A stretch of 64,000 bases of DNA. Source: Rhizobium sp. NRK18. GTDB taxonomy: Bacteria > Pseudomonadota > Alphaproteobacteria > Rhizobiales > Rhizobiaceae. Positions 20,081-31,087 of the stretch are shown piece by piece (the first letter of the stretch is position 1; each line of letters starts with the position of its first letter). Under the pieces are notes generated by a model, which had not been told where the DNA came from, did no database searches, and was given only the letters and a program-made list of their open reading frames with translations. Both the position numbers and the translations under genes were made by a program. The DNA lies in assembly GCF_024385575.1 (NCBI RefSeq), contig NZ_JANFMV010000001.1:62001-126000 (forward strand). The letters are read 5' to 3'.

Positions 20081-21595
20081 TCAGCTGAAGTCGGCCGGCA
20101 GGATGTCGGCCGGGATGTTCTGGTAGCAGACCGGGCGCAGGAAGCGGCGGATCGACAGGGTACCGACCGAGGTGGCACCAAAGTTCGTCGATGCCGGGTA
20201 CGGACCACCATGGACCATGGAGTCGCAGACTTCGACGCCGGTCGGGAAGCCGTTGGCCAGAACACGGCCGGCCTTGCGCTCCAGGATCGGCAGCAGCTTG
20301 CGGGCAAATGCACTGTCGCCGGCATCGAGATGCAGGGTCGTGGTCAGCTGACCTTCGAGCTTGCGAGCAATCACCAGCATGTCTTCCGTGGAGTCGGCGA
20401 GCACGATGAGGCCCAGCGGGCCGAACACTTCCTCGCCGAGTTCATGGTTTTCCAGCCAGGACTTTGCATCCGTCTGGAACAGGTACGGCGCGGCGTCGCG
20501 GTTGTTGCACTTGGAGGTCAGCAGCGACTGGACAGCCGTGTTGCCCTCGATGCGGCGGGCGCCGTTGCGGTAGGCTTCGGCGATGCCGTCGGTCAGCATG
20601 GTCTGCGGCGCGACAGCAGCAAGACCTTCCTTGGCGTCCGCGATGAAGGCCTCCGCCTGCGGTCCCTTCACCAGCACGGCGATGCCGGGATTGGTGCAGA
20701 ACTGGCCGGCGCCCATGGTGAGCGATCCGACCCAGCCCTTGGCGATGGCGCCGCCGCGGGCGGAAAGCGCTTCCGGCAGGATGAACATCGGGTTGACCGA
20801 ACCGAGTTCGCCGAAGAACGGGATCGGCTCGGGACGCGATGCGCAGAGATCGAAGAGGGCGCGACCGCCACCGAGGCTGCCGGTGAAGCCGACGGCCTTG
20901 ATCAGGGTATGCTGGACCAGCGACTGGCCGACTTCGCGGCTGCCGCCCTGGATCATCGAGAAGACACCAGGATGGATGCCGCTCGCCTTGACGGCGGCCA
21001 GACCAGCTTCGGCGACGATTTCGCCGGTGCCGGGATGGGCGGAATGGCCTTTGACCACGACCGGGCAACCGGCGGCGAGTGCCGCTGCCGTGTCACCGCC
21101 GGCGACGGAGAAGGCGAGCGGGAAGTTGGACGCGCCGAAGACGGCAACCGGGCCGATCGGGCGCTGCATCATCCGCAGTTCCGGGCGGGGAAGCGGCTGG
21201 CGATCCGGGAGAGCCTCGTCGAGGCGGCGGTCAAGATAGTCGCCCTTCTCGATGTGGCTCGCGAACAGGCGGAGCTGGCCGGTGGTGCGGCCGCGTTCGC
21301 CCTGGAGACGGGCTTCGGGAAGCCCGGTTTCCTGGCTGCCGATCTCGGTGATCGCTTCGGCGCGTGCTTCGATCTCGTCTGCGAACTTGTTGAGGAAGGC
21401 GGCGCGTTCGGCGCGGCTGGAATAGCCGAAGGTCCAGAACGCTTCTTCCGCGGCCTTTGCGGCCTGGTCGACCTGGGCGGGGGTCCCGGCCGAGAAGGTG
21501 TGGCTCGGACCATGGGCGGGCGAGGAATCGAATGTCGTGTCGCTTGCGACCCATTCTCCGGCGATAAGGTGCTTGCCGTGCGGTGTGAAAGTCAT
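20081..21595 (-). CDS. NADP-type semialdehyde dehydrogenase (probable 2,5-dioxopentanoate dehydrogenase)
   Basis: An aldehyde dehydrogenase superfamily protein of 504 residues. It has the catalytic Cys in MGAGQFCTNPG, the general base Glu in FFGELGSVNP, and a cofactor-binding GFTGSLGGGRALFD. The overall pattern, HGKHLIAGEWV start and FASHIEKGDYLDRRLD, resembles alpha-ketoglutaric semialdehyde dehydrogenases of sugar-acid and hydroxyproline pathways; that substrate is inference. The start ATG at 21595 has GAGAGGAGGG upstream. No sugar-acid or hydroxyproline genes lie nearby, so its pathway is not shown by context. Confidence 0.82.
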   Translation of the reverse strand: MTFTPHGKHLIAGEWVASDTTFDSSPAHGPSHTFSAGTPAQVDQAAKAAEEAFWTFGYSSRAERAAFLNKFADEIEARAEAITEIGSQETGLPEARLQGERGRTTGQLRLFASHIEKGDYLDRRLDEALPDRQPLPRPELRMMQRPIGPVAVFGASNFPLAFSVAGGDTAAALAAGCPVVVKGHSAHPGTGEIVAEAGLAAVKASGIHPGVFSMIQGGSREVGQSLVQHTLIKAVGFTGSLGGGRALFDLCASRPEPIPFFGELGSVNPMFILPEALSARGGAIAKGWVGSLTMGAGQFCTNPGIAVLVKGPQAEAFIADAKEGLAAVAPQTMLTDGIAEAYRNGARRIEGNTAVQSLLTSKCNNRDAAPYLFQTDAKSWLENHELGEEVFGPLGLIVLADSTEDMLVIARKLEGQLTTTLHLDAGDSAFARKLLPILERKAGRVLANGFPTGVEVCDSMVHGGPYPASTNFGATSVGTLSIRRFLRPVCYQNIPADILPADFS

Positions 21596-22405
21596 GAATA
21601 CCCTCCTCTCAGGCGTGAGATGCTGTTGGGACAAGTGGTTGTTTGATCTTCGGGCACGACTGGCGAAGATGCGCCCGGGTGAAGATGTCCAATCGAGCTG
21701 ATCTGCTCTTTGCGGCATTGAACTAGCACAAATAGTTCTGCCGCCCATAAAAAAAAGCGGGCGCAAGCGGATTTCGATGACGTACGTCGGGAGAATCCAG
21801 TCAGCTGCGGTCGTCCGGTTGAAGGTCGCCTGCGGAAATCGATGACGTCGCCATTCACGATTCCAGCTTTGCGAAAGGAATGCTGTCTAGGACAGAAACC
21901 GGACGGTCGCCTGGCAAGGAACAACCGTCCGGCAGAACCGGCAATGCCGGCTCGAAGACAGGTTCGGAATCCCGGACAGTCATTGTCCGCGTCGGATACA
22001 GCGATCCGGCATAAGGCGTCCTGCCTTAAGGATTTCGGCCTGTGCATGCCGACGGATGGTTCCCCCACGGGCATTGCCCAGCTATCGAGGCATGGGAAAA
22101 ATGGGGCGAATCAGGCGCCAGCGCCCCAAATTTGGTCCCTGGCCGATTCCATGTCCAGACGCAGCGTCCGATTCCCTCGGCAATTTGTCCGCGGCCAAGT
22201 GATGCTGTGTCGGTGACGCTAAAACCATTTCAAATTTTATTAATAGAGAAGGGCTAAGTATCGTCTGGCATCGACGACCCTTTCCGGTTGTCTGCCGGCC
22301 TGTGCGCCCGCTTTCCGGCTCCATGAAGGGGCACTCCCAAACATTGACAGCAGACGTCGGCACTCGTGGTCCCCACGAGGCTGTGAATTCAACATGTGAG
22401 GCCCC
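21596..22405. other. 810-bp non-coding stretch with serial hairpins
   Basis: No convincing gene is seen in this gap between divergent dehydrogenase and chemoreceptor genes; short open frames here have no recognisable content. Four inverted repeats are visible: CCGGACGGT/ACCGTCCGG (21899–21907 and 21924–21932), CCGGC/GCCGG (21938–21942 and 21946–21950), CGGACA/TGTCCG (21973–21978 and 21984–21989), and GGGGCG/CGCCCC (22103–22108 and 22122–22127). An AT-rich stretch with ATTTTATTAATAGAG lies near 22225–22250 and may hold a promoter. Confidence 0.4.
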
Positions 22406-24733
22406 ATGTGGAAATTTGCCCAGCGGTCCATCGCCGCGAAATTGCTCCTGCTAACGGGATCAACGATTGCTCTCCTTCTCCTGATTTCCAACTTCTTTCT
22501 CATCTCGCAGACAGGCGATCGCGTCCAGAAGCTCGCGCTTGATCAGGCGCAGGCAGAGGCTAAGGCGATTGCGATGAGCATCGCCTCCGATGTCGGAGAG
22601 ATTTCGAGTGCCGCGCGCACGATGGCCGGTGTCATCGGCCATACCCACACGGGAGGTCTCCTCGACCGCAAGGGAACGATCGACATCCTGAGGGCCAATC
22701 TTGAGCAGAACCCGTTTGCCTTCGGCAGCTGGATGGCGGAGGCGCCGAATGCCTTCGATGGTCAGCAGTCGGAGTTCAAGGGCAAGACTGAATTCGGCGG
22801 CAATGAGGACGGAGCATTCTCGCCGTACTGGTCGAAAGACAGAAACGGCAACATACAATTCAGCACCTTTGCCGTGGATTATGATGCGGAATGGTACGCC
22901 GCCGCGGCCAAGAGCCTGAAGGGCGCGATTACCAAGCCGTATCTTGCCGATGGAACCGACGTTCCGACGATCATGAGTTCGATCGCCTATCCGGTGATCT
23001 CCGGCGGTAAACTGATCGGCGTCTCCGGCGCTGATATCTCGCTTGCCTCTCTTTCTGAGAAGCTCGGCGCCATGAAGCCGTTCGGAACGGGTCGGGTCAT
23101 GCTCCTGTCGCAGGACCTGAAATGGCTGGTCGGCCCGTCGTCCGATGCGATGATGAAGGAATTTGACGGCCAGAACCCGGACATGATGAAGGAAGCCCTC
23201 TCGGACAACAAGCCGGGTGAGGTCGACAATGTTACGGACGCTGATGGCCAGAGCTACAGCCGTCTGATCTATCCTTTCGATCTTCCCGGCGTGAATGCCC
23301 GTTGGGTCGTTCTCGTCGACATACCGAGTGCCGTGGTGGCCGAGCAGGTCAACGCCCAGACGAAGTTGATGATCATCGGCGGTCTGGTGGTGCTTCTGGC
23401 CGCGCTTGGCGGGTTGTATCTGGCCGTTCGCCGCTTTGTGCAAAAGCCTATGGCAAGCCTGGTCAGCGATGTCGCCAATCTCAGCCGCGGTGATTACACC
23501 ACGCCGGTTGCCGGACAGGAACGGGTCGACGAGACCGGCGCGGTCGCCAGTGCGCTCGAAGGTTTCCGCCACAAGCTCGCCGATGCGGTTCGGCTGGAAG
23601 GTGTGGCGAATGAACAGCGTCAGCTGACCGAAGCCGAAAAGGCGAAGTCCGAGCAGGAGCGAAACGCTGCGGCGGCAGTCCAGCAGGATGTCGTTTCGCG
23701 CCTGGCCGAGGGCTTGTCGCAACTTGCCACCGGCAATCTGACCTATCGTCTGGAGGGCGATTTCCCCGGCGATTACGCCAAACTCAGGACGGACTTCAAT
23801 TCCACCGTCCAGAGCCTCGAGGAAACCATCCAGACGCTATCGGGTTCGGTCAGCAGCATCAGTACCGGCACCCACGAGATCTCCGAAAGCGCCAATGATC
23901 TTTCCCAGCGGACGGAGAAGCAGGCGGCCAGCCTGGAAGAAACCGCTGCCGCCCTGGATCAGCTGACCTCGCAGGTCAATTCCAGCGCCGAGAATGCGCG
24001 CCATGCCGCAAGTTCGGTCGACAAGGCGAATGCCGATGCCGGCACGTCTGGCCAGATCGTGCAGAAGGCGATCGCCGCCATGCACGGTATCGAGCAGTCC
24101 TCCAAGGAGGTGAGCCGCATCATCGGCGTGATCGACGAGATCGCATTCCAGACCAACCTCCTGGCGTTGAATGCCGGCGTGGAAGCTGCCCGGGCAGGTG
24201 AAGCCGGCAAGGGCTTTGCCGTCGTCGCCCAGGAAGTGCGGGAGCTTGCGCAGCGCTCGGCGAACGCGGCCAAGGAAATCAAGGCGCTGATCAACGCGTC
24301 CGAAGCGCAGGTCGGGGAGGGTGTCGATCTCGTCGGCAAGACCGGCCAGGCTCTGGAAAACATCGCCCAGCAGGTGCTGCAGATCAACGGACTGATCCAG
24401 CAGATATCCGGCTCCGCTTCCGAGCAGGCCGTCGGTCTCAAGGAAATCAACGCGGCCGTCAACCAGATGGATCAGGTCACCCAGCAGAATGCGGCGATGG
24501 TGGAAGAAACGACCGCGGCAAGCGCGGCGCTGAACGACGAGGCGAAGGTGCTGCAGTCGCTCGTCGCCCGCTTCCGTACCGGCGGCAGCGCCCCAGCGCA
24601 GTCCACTGCGACGGCGCGTTACACGCCATCAGTCAAGCAGACGGTTCGCGCCGAAGCCAAGGCACCCGCTCGTCGCGCGCCGGCGGTGTCCGGAAACACG
24701 GCTCTGTCCCATGACGATTGGGAAGAGTTCTGA
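22406..24733 (+). CDS. Methyl-accepting chemotaxis protein (Cache-type chemoreceptor)
   Basis: A membrane chemoreceptor of 775 residues that would signal to CheA/CheW. A first membrane segment spans about residues 12–33, then a periplasmic sensor of about 285 residues with dCache-type features ([29 protein letters not shown]), a second membrane segment near 318–340, HAMP, and a cytoplasmic methyl-accepting domain. The signalling tip reads [22 protein letters not shown] near residue 580. The last residues DDWEEF resemble the CheR/CheB-tethering NWETF pentapeptide. No che genes are nearby; the ligand is unknown. Confidence 0.93.
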   Translation: MWKFAQRSIAAKLLLLTGSTIALLLLISNFFLISQTGDRVQKLALDQAQAEAKAIAMSIASDVGEISSAARTMAGVIGHTHTGGLLDRKGTIDILRANLEQNPFAFGSWMAEAPNAFDGQQSEFKGKTEFGGNEDGAFSPYWSKDRNGNIQFSTFAVDYDAEWYAAAAKSLKGAITKPYLADGTDVPTIMSSIAYPVISGGKLIGVSGADISLASLSEKLGAMKPFGTGRVMLLSQDLKWLVGPSSDAMMKEFDGQNPDMMKEALSDNKPGEVDNVTDADGQSYSRLIYPFDLPGVNARWVVLVDIPSAVVAEQVNAQTKLMIIGGLVVLLAALGGLYLAVRRFVQKPMASLVSDVANLSRGDYTTPVAGQERVDETGAVASALEGFRHKLADAVRLEGVANEQRQLTEAEKAKSEQERNAAAAVQQDVVSRLAEGLSQLATGNLTYRLEGDFPGDYAKLRTDFNSTVQSLEETIQTLSGSVSSISTGTHEISESANDLSQRTEKQAASLEETAAALDQLTSQVNSSAENARHAASSVDKANADAGTSGQIVQKAIAAMHGIEQSSKEVSRIIGVIDEIAFQTNLLALNAGVEAARAGEAGKGFAVVAQEVRELAQRSANAAKEIKALINASEAQVGEGVDLVGKTGQALENIAQQVLQINGLIQQISGSASEQAVGLKEINAAVNQMDQVTQQNAAMVEETTAASAALNDEAKVLQSLVARFRTGGSAPAQSTATARYTPSVKQTVRAEAKAPARRAPAVSGNTALSHDDWEEF

Positions 24734-24758
24734 GCCGGGATACCATCCCAAAGACAAA

Positions 24759-24786
24759 GGCGGCGCCTGATGGTGCCGCCTTTTTC
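24759..24786 (+). terminator. Intrinsic terminator after the chemoreceptor gene
   Basis: The stem GGCGGC…GCCGCC is extended by GCC/GGT wobble pairing around a TGAT loop and followed by TTTTTC. It lies 26 bp past the stop codon. Confidence 0.85.
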
Positions 24787-24811
24787 ATGTTCGGCCTGAA
24801 GCCACTCTTCC

Positions 24812-25033
24812 TCAGAAGTCGATAGCCCGACCTTTAATTTCCCAGTCGCCGAATCGTGCCGGATCGGGGCCACCGCGTCCGCCGATCTCTCGCGGTATGG
24901 CCGCCTTTTCTGCGGCCTTGCGTCGTTCCTCGGCTTCCTTCAGCGCCCTCAAGGCCGCCGGCGGCAGGTCACGCTCGCGATTTCCGGCGTCATTGTTGTC
25001 GTTGGCCAGTTCCGGCGAATTTTTCTCTTCCAT
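24812..25033 (-). CDS. DUF1674 / SDHAF4-like succinate dehydrogenase assembly factor
   Basis: A small soluble protein of 73 residues with the C-terminal signature [20 protein letters not shown], which defines DUF1674. Mitochondrial SDHAF4 of the same family helps flavinylated SdhA assemble with SdhB; a similar bacterial role is inference. The N-terminal half is charged and looks disordered. The start at 25033 ([12 protein letters not shown]) is preferred over a 22-codon extension, which is poor in family-like content. It is divergent from htpX. Confidence 0.82.
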   Translation of the reverse strand: MEEKNSPELANDNNDAGNRERDLPPAALRALKEAEERRKAAEKAAIPREIGGRGGPDPARFGDWEIKGRAIDF

Positions 25034-25160
25034 CGTCTTTTCTAACCGCTTCGTAATTATCGGGCATATTGATATCGCCTGCGGCGATCGCCACTTCATC
25101 GATGAACCTTATTATAGGCGAATGCGTTCTCATGCCAATGGAAGGACAGGAGACAGGACG

Positions 25161-26123
25161 ATGAACCTCGTTAGAACTGCAATGCTGCTGGCGTTCATGA
25201 CAGCGCTGTTCATGGGCGTGGGCTACCTGATCGGTGGCCAGAGCGGCATGCTGATCGCGCTGGTGATCGCGGCGGGCATGAATTTCTTTTCCTACTGGAA
25301 TTCCGACCGGATGGTGCTCTCGGCCTATCATGCGCAAGAGATCGATGAGGCGAACGCGCCCGAGTTCTACGCCATCATTCGCCGGCTGTCGCAAAATGCC
25401 GGGCTGCCGATGCCGAAGGTCTATCTCTACGACAGCCCGCAGCCGAACGCCTTTGCCACCGGGCGCAACCCCGAAAATGCGGCCGTTGCGGCGTCCACCG
25501 GTCTCCTCAACAGACTGACGGCCGAGGAGGTGTCCGCGGTCATGGCGCATGAGCTGGCGCACGTCCAGCATCGCGACACGCTGACGATGACGATCACCGC
25601 CACGCTTGCGGGTGCGATATCCATGCTCGGCAACTTCGCCTTCTTCTTTGGCGGGCGGCGGGACAGCAACAACCCCTTCGGCTTTGTCGGCGTTCTCGTC
25701 GCGATGATTGTCGCGCCGCTGGCGGCCATGCTGGTGCAGATGGCGATCAGCCGCACACGCGAATACGAGGCCGATCGCCGCGGCGCGGAAATCTGCGGCA
25801 ATCCGCTCTGGCTCGCTTCGGCGCTGGCAAAGATCGCCGGTGCGGCCGAGACGACGCCCAACATGGACGCGGAGCGCAATCCGGCCACGGCACACATGTT
25901 CATCATCAATCCGCTCTCCGGCGAGCGCATGGATAACATCTTTTCGACCCACCCGAACACGGAAAACCGGATCGCGGCTCTGCAACAGATGGCGGCCGGC
26001 GGACAGATGAACCACTCGACGGAGCCTGTCGCCCCTGCTAAGCCGACCCGCAAGGCGCGTTCGGTTCCTGCTGCGGGATGGGGACGCGGTGACAATCAAC
26101 CGCCGAAAGGTCCGTGGTCTTGA
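25161..26123 (+). CDS. htpX: Membrane zinc metalloprotease HtpX
   Basis: An inner-membrane M48 protease that takes part in membrane-protein quality control. The 320-residue protein has two N-terminal membrane segments (about residues 4–24 and 28–47), the zinc motif HELAH at 130–134, two further hydrophobic segments at about 145–195, and the third zinc ligand region [11 protein letters not shown]. The upstream open frame extends 88 codons, but the ATG at 25161 follows GGAGACAGGACG and matches the family start [18 protein letters not shown]. It overlaps rsmB by 10 bp. Confidence 0.96.
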   Translation: MNLVRTAMLLAFMTALFMGVGYLIGGQSGMLIALVIAAGMNFFSYWNSDRMVLSAYHAQEIDEANAPEFYAIIRRLSQNAGLPMPKVYLYDSPQPNAFATGRNPENAAVAASTGLLNRLTAEEVSAVMAHELAHVQHRDTLTMTITATLAGAISMLGNFAFFFGGRRDSNNPFGFVGVLVAMIVAPLAAMLVQMAISRTREYEADRRGAEICGNPLWLASALAKIAGAAETTPNMDAERNPATAHMFIINPLSGERMDNIFSTHPNTENRIAALQQMAAGGQMNHSTEPVAPAKPTRKARSVPAAGWGRGDNQPPKGPWS

Positions 26124-27520
26124 ATGAACGCGTAAGCAGGAACAAACAGAACAACCGTAAGTCTGCCGGCGACGAGGCCGGAAGGCCGGCGAGCGAGCGG
26201 GAGACGAAGCCTGGTCTGGAAGCGCGGGCCGCGGCTGCGAAGCTGCTGGCGGCGGTTGTCGATCGCAGGACTTCGCTTGACGGCATGCTGGACGCCGAGG
26301 GCGGCAACCCTGCCTACAAGGCTCTTAGCGCCGCCGATCAGGCGCTCGTCAGGGCGATCCTGACGACGGCGCTTCGCCACCTGCCGCGGATCGATGCGGC
26401 TCTTTCCATGCTGATCGAAAAGCCGCTGCCGGAAGGCGCTCGCTCGCTCTATCACCTGCTCGCCGTCGGCGCGGCGCAGATCCTCTATCTCGACATTCCG
26501 GACCACTCGGCGGTGGATATTGCCGTCGAACTGGCGACCCGCGATCCGCGCAGCCGCCGCTTCGCCAAGCTTGCCAATGCGGTTCTGCGCAACATGTCGC
26601 GTCAAAAGGCGCATATCCTTCAGGAAACCGCGGACGTTTCGGTCATCCCGGACTGGTTCATGGAGAGGCTTGTTGCTGATTACGGTCCGGAAACGGCGCA
26701 GGCGATTGCCGAATCCCACAATCAGCCGGCAGCGATCGACCTCACGGTCAAATCCGACCCCGAAGGCTGGGCAGAGCGGCTGGGCGGACAGGTTCTGGTG
26801 ACAGGCAGTGTCCGTCTGGATGCCGCCGCCGGGTTCATTCCCGATCTGCCCGGCTTTGCGGAGGGCGAGTGGTGGGTCCAGGATGCCGCCGCCAGCATTC
26901 CAGCGCGGCTGCTCGGGGACATCCGGGGTCGGCGCGTCGCCGATCTTTGCGCGGCTCCGGGCGGCAAGACGGCTCAGCTGATTCTTGCCGGCGCGGAAGT
27001 GACCGCGATTGAAAAATCGCGCAGCCGCCTTTCCCGGCTCCGCGCCAACCTCGATCGTCTCGGCCTCAGTGCCGAACTCGTGGAGGCAGATGCGGCGGAT
27101 TACCAGCCGGAGGTACCGTTCGATGCCGTGCTTCTCGACGCGCCGTGTTCTTCCACCGGTACGGCAAGACGGCATCCGGATGTCTTCTGGACGAAGACGG
27201 AAGCCGACATCGAGAAACTTGCGGGCGTGCAGCAGCGACTGCTGCGGCATGCCGCCGGGTTGATTCGGATCAAAGGCACGATCGTTTTCTCCAACTGCTC
27301 GCTTGACAAGGCGGAAGGCGAGCGGATGATCGAGAAAATATTGAGTGAATTAAACCACTTGGAGCGTGTTCCGATTCAGGCCCAAGATTGGCCCGATTTT
27401 GCACATCTGATTTCGGATAAAGGAGAAATCAGAACTACTCCGGATATGCAGGTCAGCGCGAAAGGTAACGCTTTCGGGCTGGACGGCTTTTTTACGTGTA
27501 TTCTCAAGCGCCGCGCTTGA
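26114..27520 (+). CDS. rsmB: 16S rRNA (cytosine967-C5)-methyltransferase RsmB
   Basis: A SAM-dependent enzyme that methylates C967 of 16S rRNA. The 468-residue protein has an N-terminal NusB-like RNA-binding domain (about residues 35–165), motif [18 protein letters not shown], the motif IV cysteine in [16 protein letters not shown], and the catalytic cysteine in [12 protein letters not shown]. The start is a GTG at 26114 (AAAGG at 26105–26109) inside the end of htpX; TTG at 26120 is an alternative. The first 30 residues are Arg/Lys-rich and weakly conserved. Confidence 0.93.
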   Translation: MVLNERVSRNKQNNRKSAGDEAGRPASERETKPGLEARAAAAKLLAAVVDRRTSLDGMLDAEGGNPAYKALSAADQALVRAILTTALRHLPRIDAALSMLIEKPLPEGARSLYHLLAVGAAQILYLDIPDHSAVDIAVELATRDPRSRRFAKLANAVLRNMSRQKAHILQETADVSVIPDWFMERLVADYGPETAQAIAESHNQPAAIDLTVKSDPEGWAERLGGQVLVTGSVRLDAAAGFIPDLPGFAEGEWWVQDAAASIPARLLGDIRGRRVADLCAAPGGKTAQLILAGAEVTAIEKSRSRLSRLRANLDRLGLSAELVEADAADYQPEVPFDAVLLDAPCSSTGTARRHPDVFWTKTEADIEKLAGVQQRLLRHAAGLIRIKGTIVFSNCSLDKAEGERMIEKILSELNHLERVPIQAQDWPDFAHLISDKGEIRTTPDMQVSAKGNAFGLDGFFTCILKRRA

Positions 27521-27660
27521 GATAAGCCGTTATTTCTTTTCCATTACTCTGCTGATATTCATGGGTCGCGAATCGCCTTGGACGCCACCAGGGTCACGTG
27601 TCTCATTCGTGGTGCGATCGCTCAGGAAAAAATGCGGAGACTTTGGAATTGACGGGTGGG

Positions 27661-29337
27661 ATGTCGGATCGACGTCGAAAGCTTCAACTGTATGGACGCG
27701 AGACCCTGCGCAGGACCCGTCGGCGGTTGGCTTTGTTCGGCCGCATGCTTGGTGGCAGCGGACCGACGGGCGATCGCCTGCTCGTCGCGCCGACGGATCT
27801 GAGAGCCATCGATTCCTTTGCCGGCAACGAGGTCCTGAACGGGCGGTTCGCATTGGCGGGCTATCTTTTCGATGCCGGCGGCAAGTCGCCGTTTCGTCAG
27901 CCTCTGCCTTCCGAAGGGTTTGCCGTTCAGCTGCAATCCTTTTCATGGCTGCGGCATGTCAGGGCGGATCGCAGCGACGAAGCCTGCGCCAATGTGCGCC
28001 GTATCATCGACGACTGGATTGCCGCGCACAGCCGCCGCCGCTCCGGGCCGGCATGGCGCGACGAGGTCGTGGCGCGGCGCGTGGCGGCCTGGCTGTCTCA
28101 TTCGCCGGTGATCCTGCAGGGTGCGGAGCAGGGCTTCTACAAGCGCTTCATGAAAGCGCTGAACGCGCAGATCACCTATCTGCAGGCGATATCCAGGACG
28201 GTTCCGGATGGCGAGAACCGCCTGCTGGTGAAGATCGCGCTGGCGATGATGTCGATCTGCGTGCCGGTTCGCGGCCGCGTGGTGGCGAAGGCGAGCCGGG
28301 ACCTCGACCGGGAGCTGGAACGCCAGATTCTCGCCGATGGCGGCCATATTTCCCGCAATCCGCGGGCGACACTCGATCTGTTGATCGATCTCCTGCCGCT
28401 TCGCCAGACCTATCTCAATCTCGGGCTGGAAGTGCCATCAAAGCTGATTCCGGCCATCGACCGCATCTATCCCGCGCTTCGCTTCTTCCGCCACCAGAAC
28501 GGTGAACTGGCGCTTTTCAATGGCGCCACGGTCACGCCGGCCAATGAACTCGTCTCGGTGCTGCGCTACGACGAAACCGCCGGCCAGCCCTTCAAGGCGT
28601 TGCCGCATATGGGCTTCCATCGCATGGCTGGCGGGCAGACCACGGTGATTGTCGATACCGGCTTTCCGCAGTCCACGGATCTCACCCGGGAAGCGCATGC
28701 CGGCTGCCTGTCCTTTGAAATGTCGTCGGGCGGATATCGCTATATCGTCAATGCCGGACGCCCGGAACTGCCGCAGGAAGACCTGCAGCAGGCGGCGCGG
28801 ATGACCGCAGCACACAGCGCCGTCACGCTCAACGACAGCTCACATGCGGAATTTTCGCATTCCGACTATCTCGGTCCGATCTTCCTCGACGGCGTCACCT
28901 CCGTGGAGGTCGAGCGCAAGCAGACCAAGGCCGGCCATGACAGCTTGGCTGCCGTCCATGACGGTTACATGCATTCGTTCGGGCTGTTGTGCGGCCGTGA
29001 GCTGATGATGAATGCCGAGGGTACCGCCATCGGCGGGCGCGACCGGTTCTTTCCGCCGGAAGGGGGCCCGGTCGATCCGCAGGAAGGCCACTATGCCGTC
29101 GCTCGCTTCCATATCCATCCGGCGATCGTCGCCGAGCAGACGTCACCGGATACCGTTCTACTGAACGCTCCGAACGGTGAGACCTGGCGCTTCTATTCGT
29201 TCGGCAACGACATCGTGCTGGCCGAGAGCATCTATTTTGCAGACACGACGGGCATTCGGGGCACGGAGCAGATCGAAATCGGCTTCGACCTCGGGCAGAC
29301 GCCGGAAATCCGATGGGAAATTAGCCGGATTCGCTAG
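27661..29337 (+). CDS. Heparinase II/III family protein
   Basis: A protein of 558 residues with the alpha/alpha toroid N-terminal region followed by the heparinase II/III-like beta-sandwich. Recognisable stretches are HIPRNPRA-type GGHISRNPRATLDLL, FFRHQNGELALFNGA, and GYRYIVNAGRPE. Such genes are conserved between rsmB and purH in rhizobia; their substrate, perhaps an envelope or exopolysaccharide uronate polymer, is not known. No signal peptide is evident. The start ATG at 27661 follows GACGGGTGGG; a GTG at 27598 would add 21 residues. Confidence 0.85.
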   Translation: MSDRRRKLQLYGRETLRRTRRRLALFGRMLGGSGPTGDRLLVAPTDLRAIDSFAGNEVLNGRFALAGYLFDAGGKSPFRQPLPSEGFAVQLQSFSWLRHVRADRSDEACANVRRIIDDWIAAHSRRRSGPAWRDEVVARRVAAWLSHSPVILQGAEQGFYKRFMKALNAQITYLQAISRTVPDGENRLLVKIALAMMSICVPVRGRVVAKASRDLDRELERQILADGGHISRNPRATLDLLIDLLPLRQTYLNLGLEVPSKLIPAIDRIYPALRFFRHQNGELALFNGATVTPANELVSVLRYDETAGQPFKALPHMGFHRMAGGQTTVIVDTGFPQSTDLTREAHAGCLSFEMSSGGYRYIVNAGRPELPQEDLQQAARMTAAHSAVTLNDSSHAEFSHSDYLGPIFLDGVTSVEVERKQTKAGHDSLAAVHDGYMHSFGLLCGRELMMNAEGTAIGGRDRFFPPEGGPVDPQEGHYAVARFHIHPAIVAEQTSPDTVLLNAPNGETWRFYSFGNDIVLAESIYFADTTGIRGTEQIEIGFDLGQTPEIRWEISRIR

Positions 29338-29461
29338 GATTCGACTGCGATCGCCGGTTTTATCTTCCTTCAAGCTATGGTAACGCGGCAGCGACTTATC
29401 CCCGATCGCCGCCCTTCCCGGGCGATTTCCCCCATCCGGGGCAAACCGGAGCTCGAACACC

Positions 29462-31078
29462 ATGGCCGTCATCTCGAAGAAAATTCCCGCGCCCGACAAT
29501 GTCAAGATCAAGACCGCGCTGCTTTCCGTCTCTGACAAGAGCGGTATCGTGGATCTTGCGAGGACGCTCAGCGAAGGCGGCGTGAAGCTCCTGTCGACCG
29601 GCGGCACGCACAAGGCGATCGCGGATGCCGGCCTGCCGGTCACCGACGTGTCCGAGGTCACGGGCTTTCCGGAAATCATGGACGGCCGGGTCAAGACGCT
29701 GCATCCCAAGGTGCATGGCGGCCTTCTGGCGATCCGTGATGACGAGGAACATCAGGCGGCAATGAGCAAGCACGGTATCGATGCGATCGATCTCGTCGTC
29801 ATCAACCTCTATCCGTTCGAAAGCGTTCGCGCTGCCGGTGGCGATTATCCGACCACGGTGGAGAACATCGATATCGGCGGACCGGCGATGATCCGCGCCT
29901 CTGCAAAGAACCATGCCTATGTGACGATCGTTACCGATCCGGCGGACTATGCCGACGTTACCGACGCGCTGAAGGCGAACGGTTTCGAGACCGGCTATGC
30001 GCTGCGCCAGAACCTGGCTGCCAAGGCATTTGCCCGCACGGCGGCCTATGATGCGGCGATTTCCAACTGGTTTGCCGAAGCGCTCGACATCAAGGCGCCG
30101 CGCCACCGCGTCATCGGCGGCGCGCTGAAGGAAGAGATGCGCTACGGCGAGAACCCGCACCAGAGCGCGGCTTTCTACGTCACCGGCGAAAACCATCCCG
30201 GCGTCGCCACGGCCAAGCTGCTGCAGGGCAAGCAGCTCTCCTACAACAACATCAACGATACGGATGCCGCCTTTGAACTGGTCGCCGAATTCCCGGCCGA
30301 GAACGGCCCGGCCTGCGCGATCATCAAGCATGCCAACCCGTGCGGCGTTGCCACGGGTCCGACGCTGAAGGAAGCCTACACACGGGCGCTTGCCTGCGAT
30401 CCGGTATCCGCGTTTGGCGGTATCATTGCGCTGAACCAGGTGCTCGATGCCGAAACCGCGGAAGAGATCGTCAAGCTCTTCACCGAAGTCATCATCGCCC
30501 CCGAAGTGACCGACGAGGCCAAGGCGATCATTGCACAGAAGAAGAACCTCCGCCTGCTGACGACCGGAACGCTGCCCGATCCCCGTTCGCCGGCCCTGAC
30601 CGCGAAGACCGTGTCGGGCGGCCTGCTGGTGCAGACGCGCGACAATGTCATGGTCGAGGACCTCGAGCTCAAGGTGGTGACGAAGCGCGCGCCGACGGCG
30701 CAGGAGCTTGAAGACATGAAGTTCGCCTTCAAGATCGCCAAGCATGTGAAGTCGAATGCGGTGATCTACGCGAAGGACGGCCAGACGGCCGGTATCGGTG
30801 CTGGCCAGATGAGCCGCGTCGATTCAGCCCGGATCGCCGCCATGAAGGCCGAGGACGCCGCCAAGGCGATGGGCCTGGAAACGCCGCTCACCCGTGGCGC
30901 GGCGGTTGCCTCCGAGGCCTTCTATCCGTTCGCGGACGGCCTGCTGGCAGCCATTGCAGCCGGTGCGACCGCTGTCATCCAGCCCGGCGGATCGATGCGC
31001 GACGAAGAAGTCATCGCCGCCGCCGACGAGCACAATGTAGCGATGGTCTTTACCGGCGTTCGCCACTTCCGCCACTAG
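29462..31078 (+). CDS. purH: Bifunctional AICAR formyltransferase / IMP cyclohydrolase
   Basis: Catalyses the last two steps of de novo IMP synthesis. The 538-residue protein has an N-terminal IMP cyclohydrolase domain ([24 protein letters not shown]) and a C-terminal AICAR transformylase domain with the Lys-His active-site segment [13 protein letters not shown] and the final [17 protein letters not shown]…FTGVRHFRH. The start ATG at 29462 follows a GGAGCTCG segment. The 124-bp leader contains GC-rich repeats, but no ZTP riboswitch consensus was recognised. Confidence 0.97.
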   Translation: MAVISKKIPAPDNVKIKTALLSVSDKSGIVDLARTLSEGGVKLLSTGGTHKAIADAGLPVTDVSEVTGFPEIMDGRVKTLHPKVHGGLLAIRDDEEHQAAMSKHGIDAIDLVVINLYPFESVRAAGGDYPTTVENIDIGGPAMIRASAKNHAYVTIVTDPADYADVTDALKANGFETGYALRQNLAAKAFARTAAYDAAISNWFAEALDIKAPRHRVIGGALKEEMRYGENPHQSAAFYVTGENHPGVATAKLLQGKQLSYNNINDTDAAFELVAEFPAENGPACAIIKHANPCGVATGPTLKEAYTRALACDPVSAFGGIIALNQVLDAETAEEIVKLFTEVIIAPEVTDEAKAIIAQKKNLRLLTTGTLPDPRSPALTAKTVSGGLLVQTRDNVMVEDLELKVVTKRAPTAQELEDMKFAFKIAKHVKSNAVIYAKDGQTAGIGAGQMSRVDSARIAAMKAEDAAKAMGLETPLTRGAAVASEAFYPFADGLLAAIAAGATAVIQPGGSMRDEEVIAAADEHNVAMVFTGVRHFRH

Positions 31079-31087
31079 GCATAGCGA

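Noticed and set aside
21842..22216. 124-codon open frame in the long intergenic stretch
   Set aside because: No ribosome-binding site, no recognisable segment and irregular composition. The region looks non-coding.
29338..29461. ZTP riboswitch upstream of purH
   Set aside because: The region is GC-rich with small repeats, but the conserved ZTP core sequences were not found.
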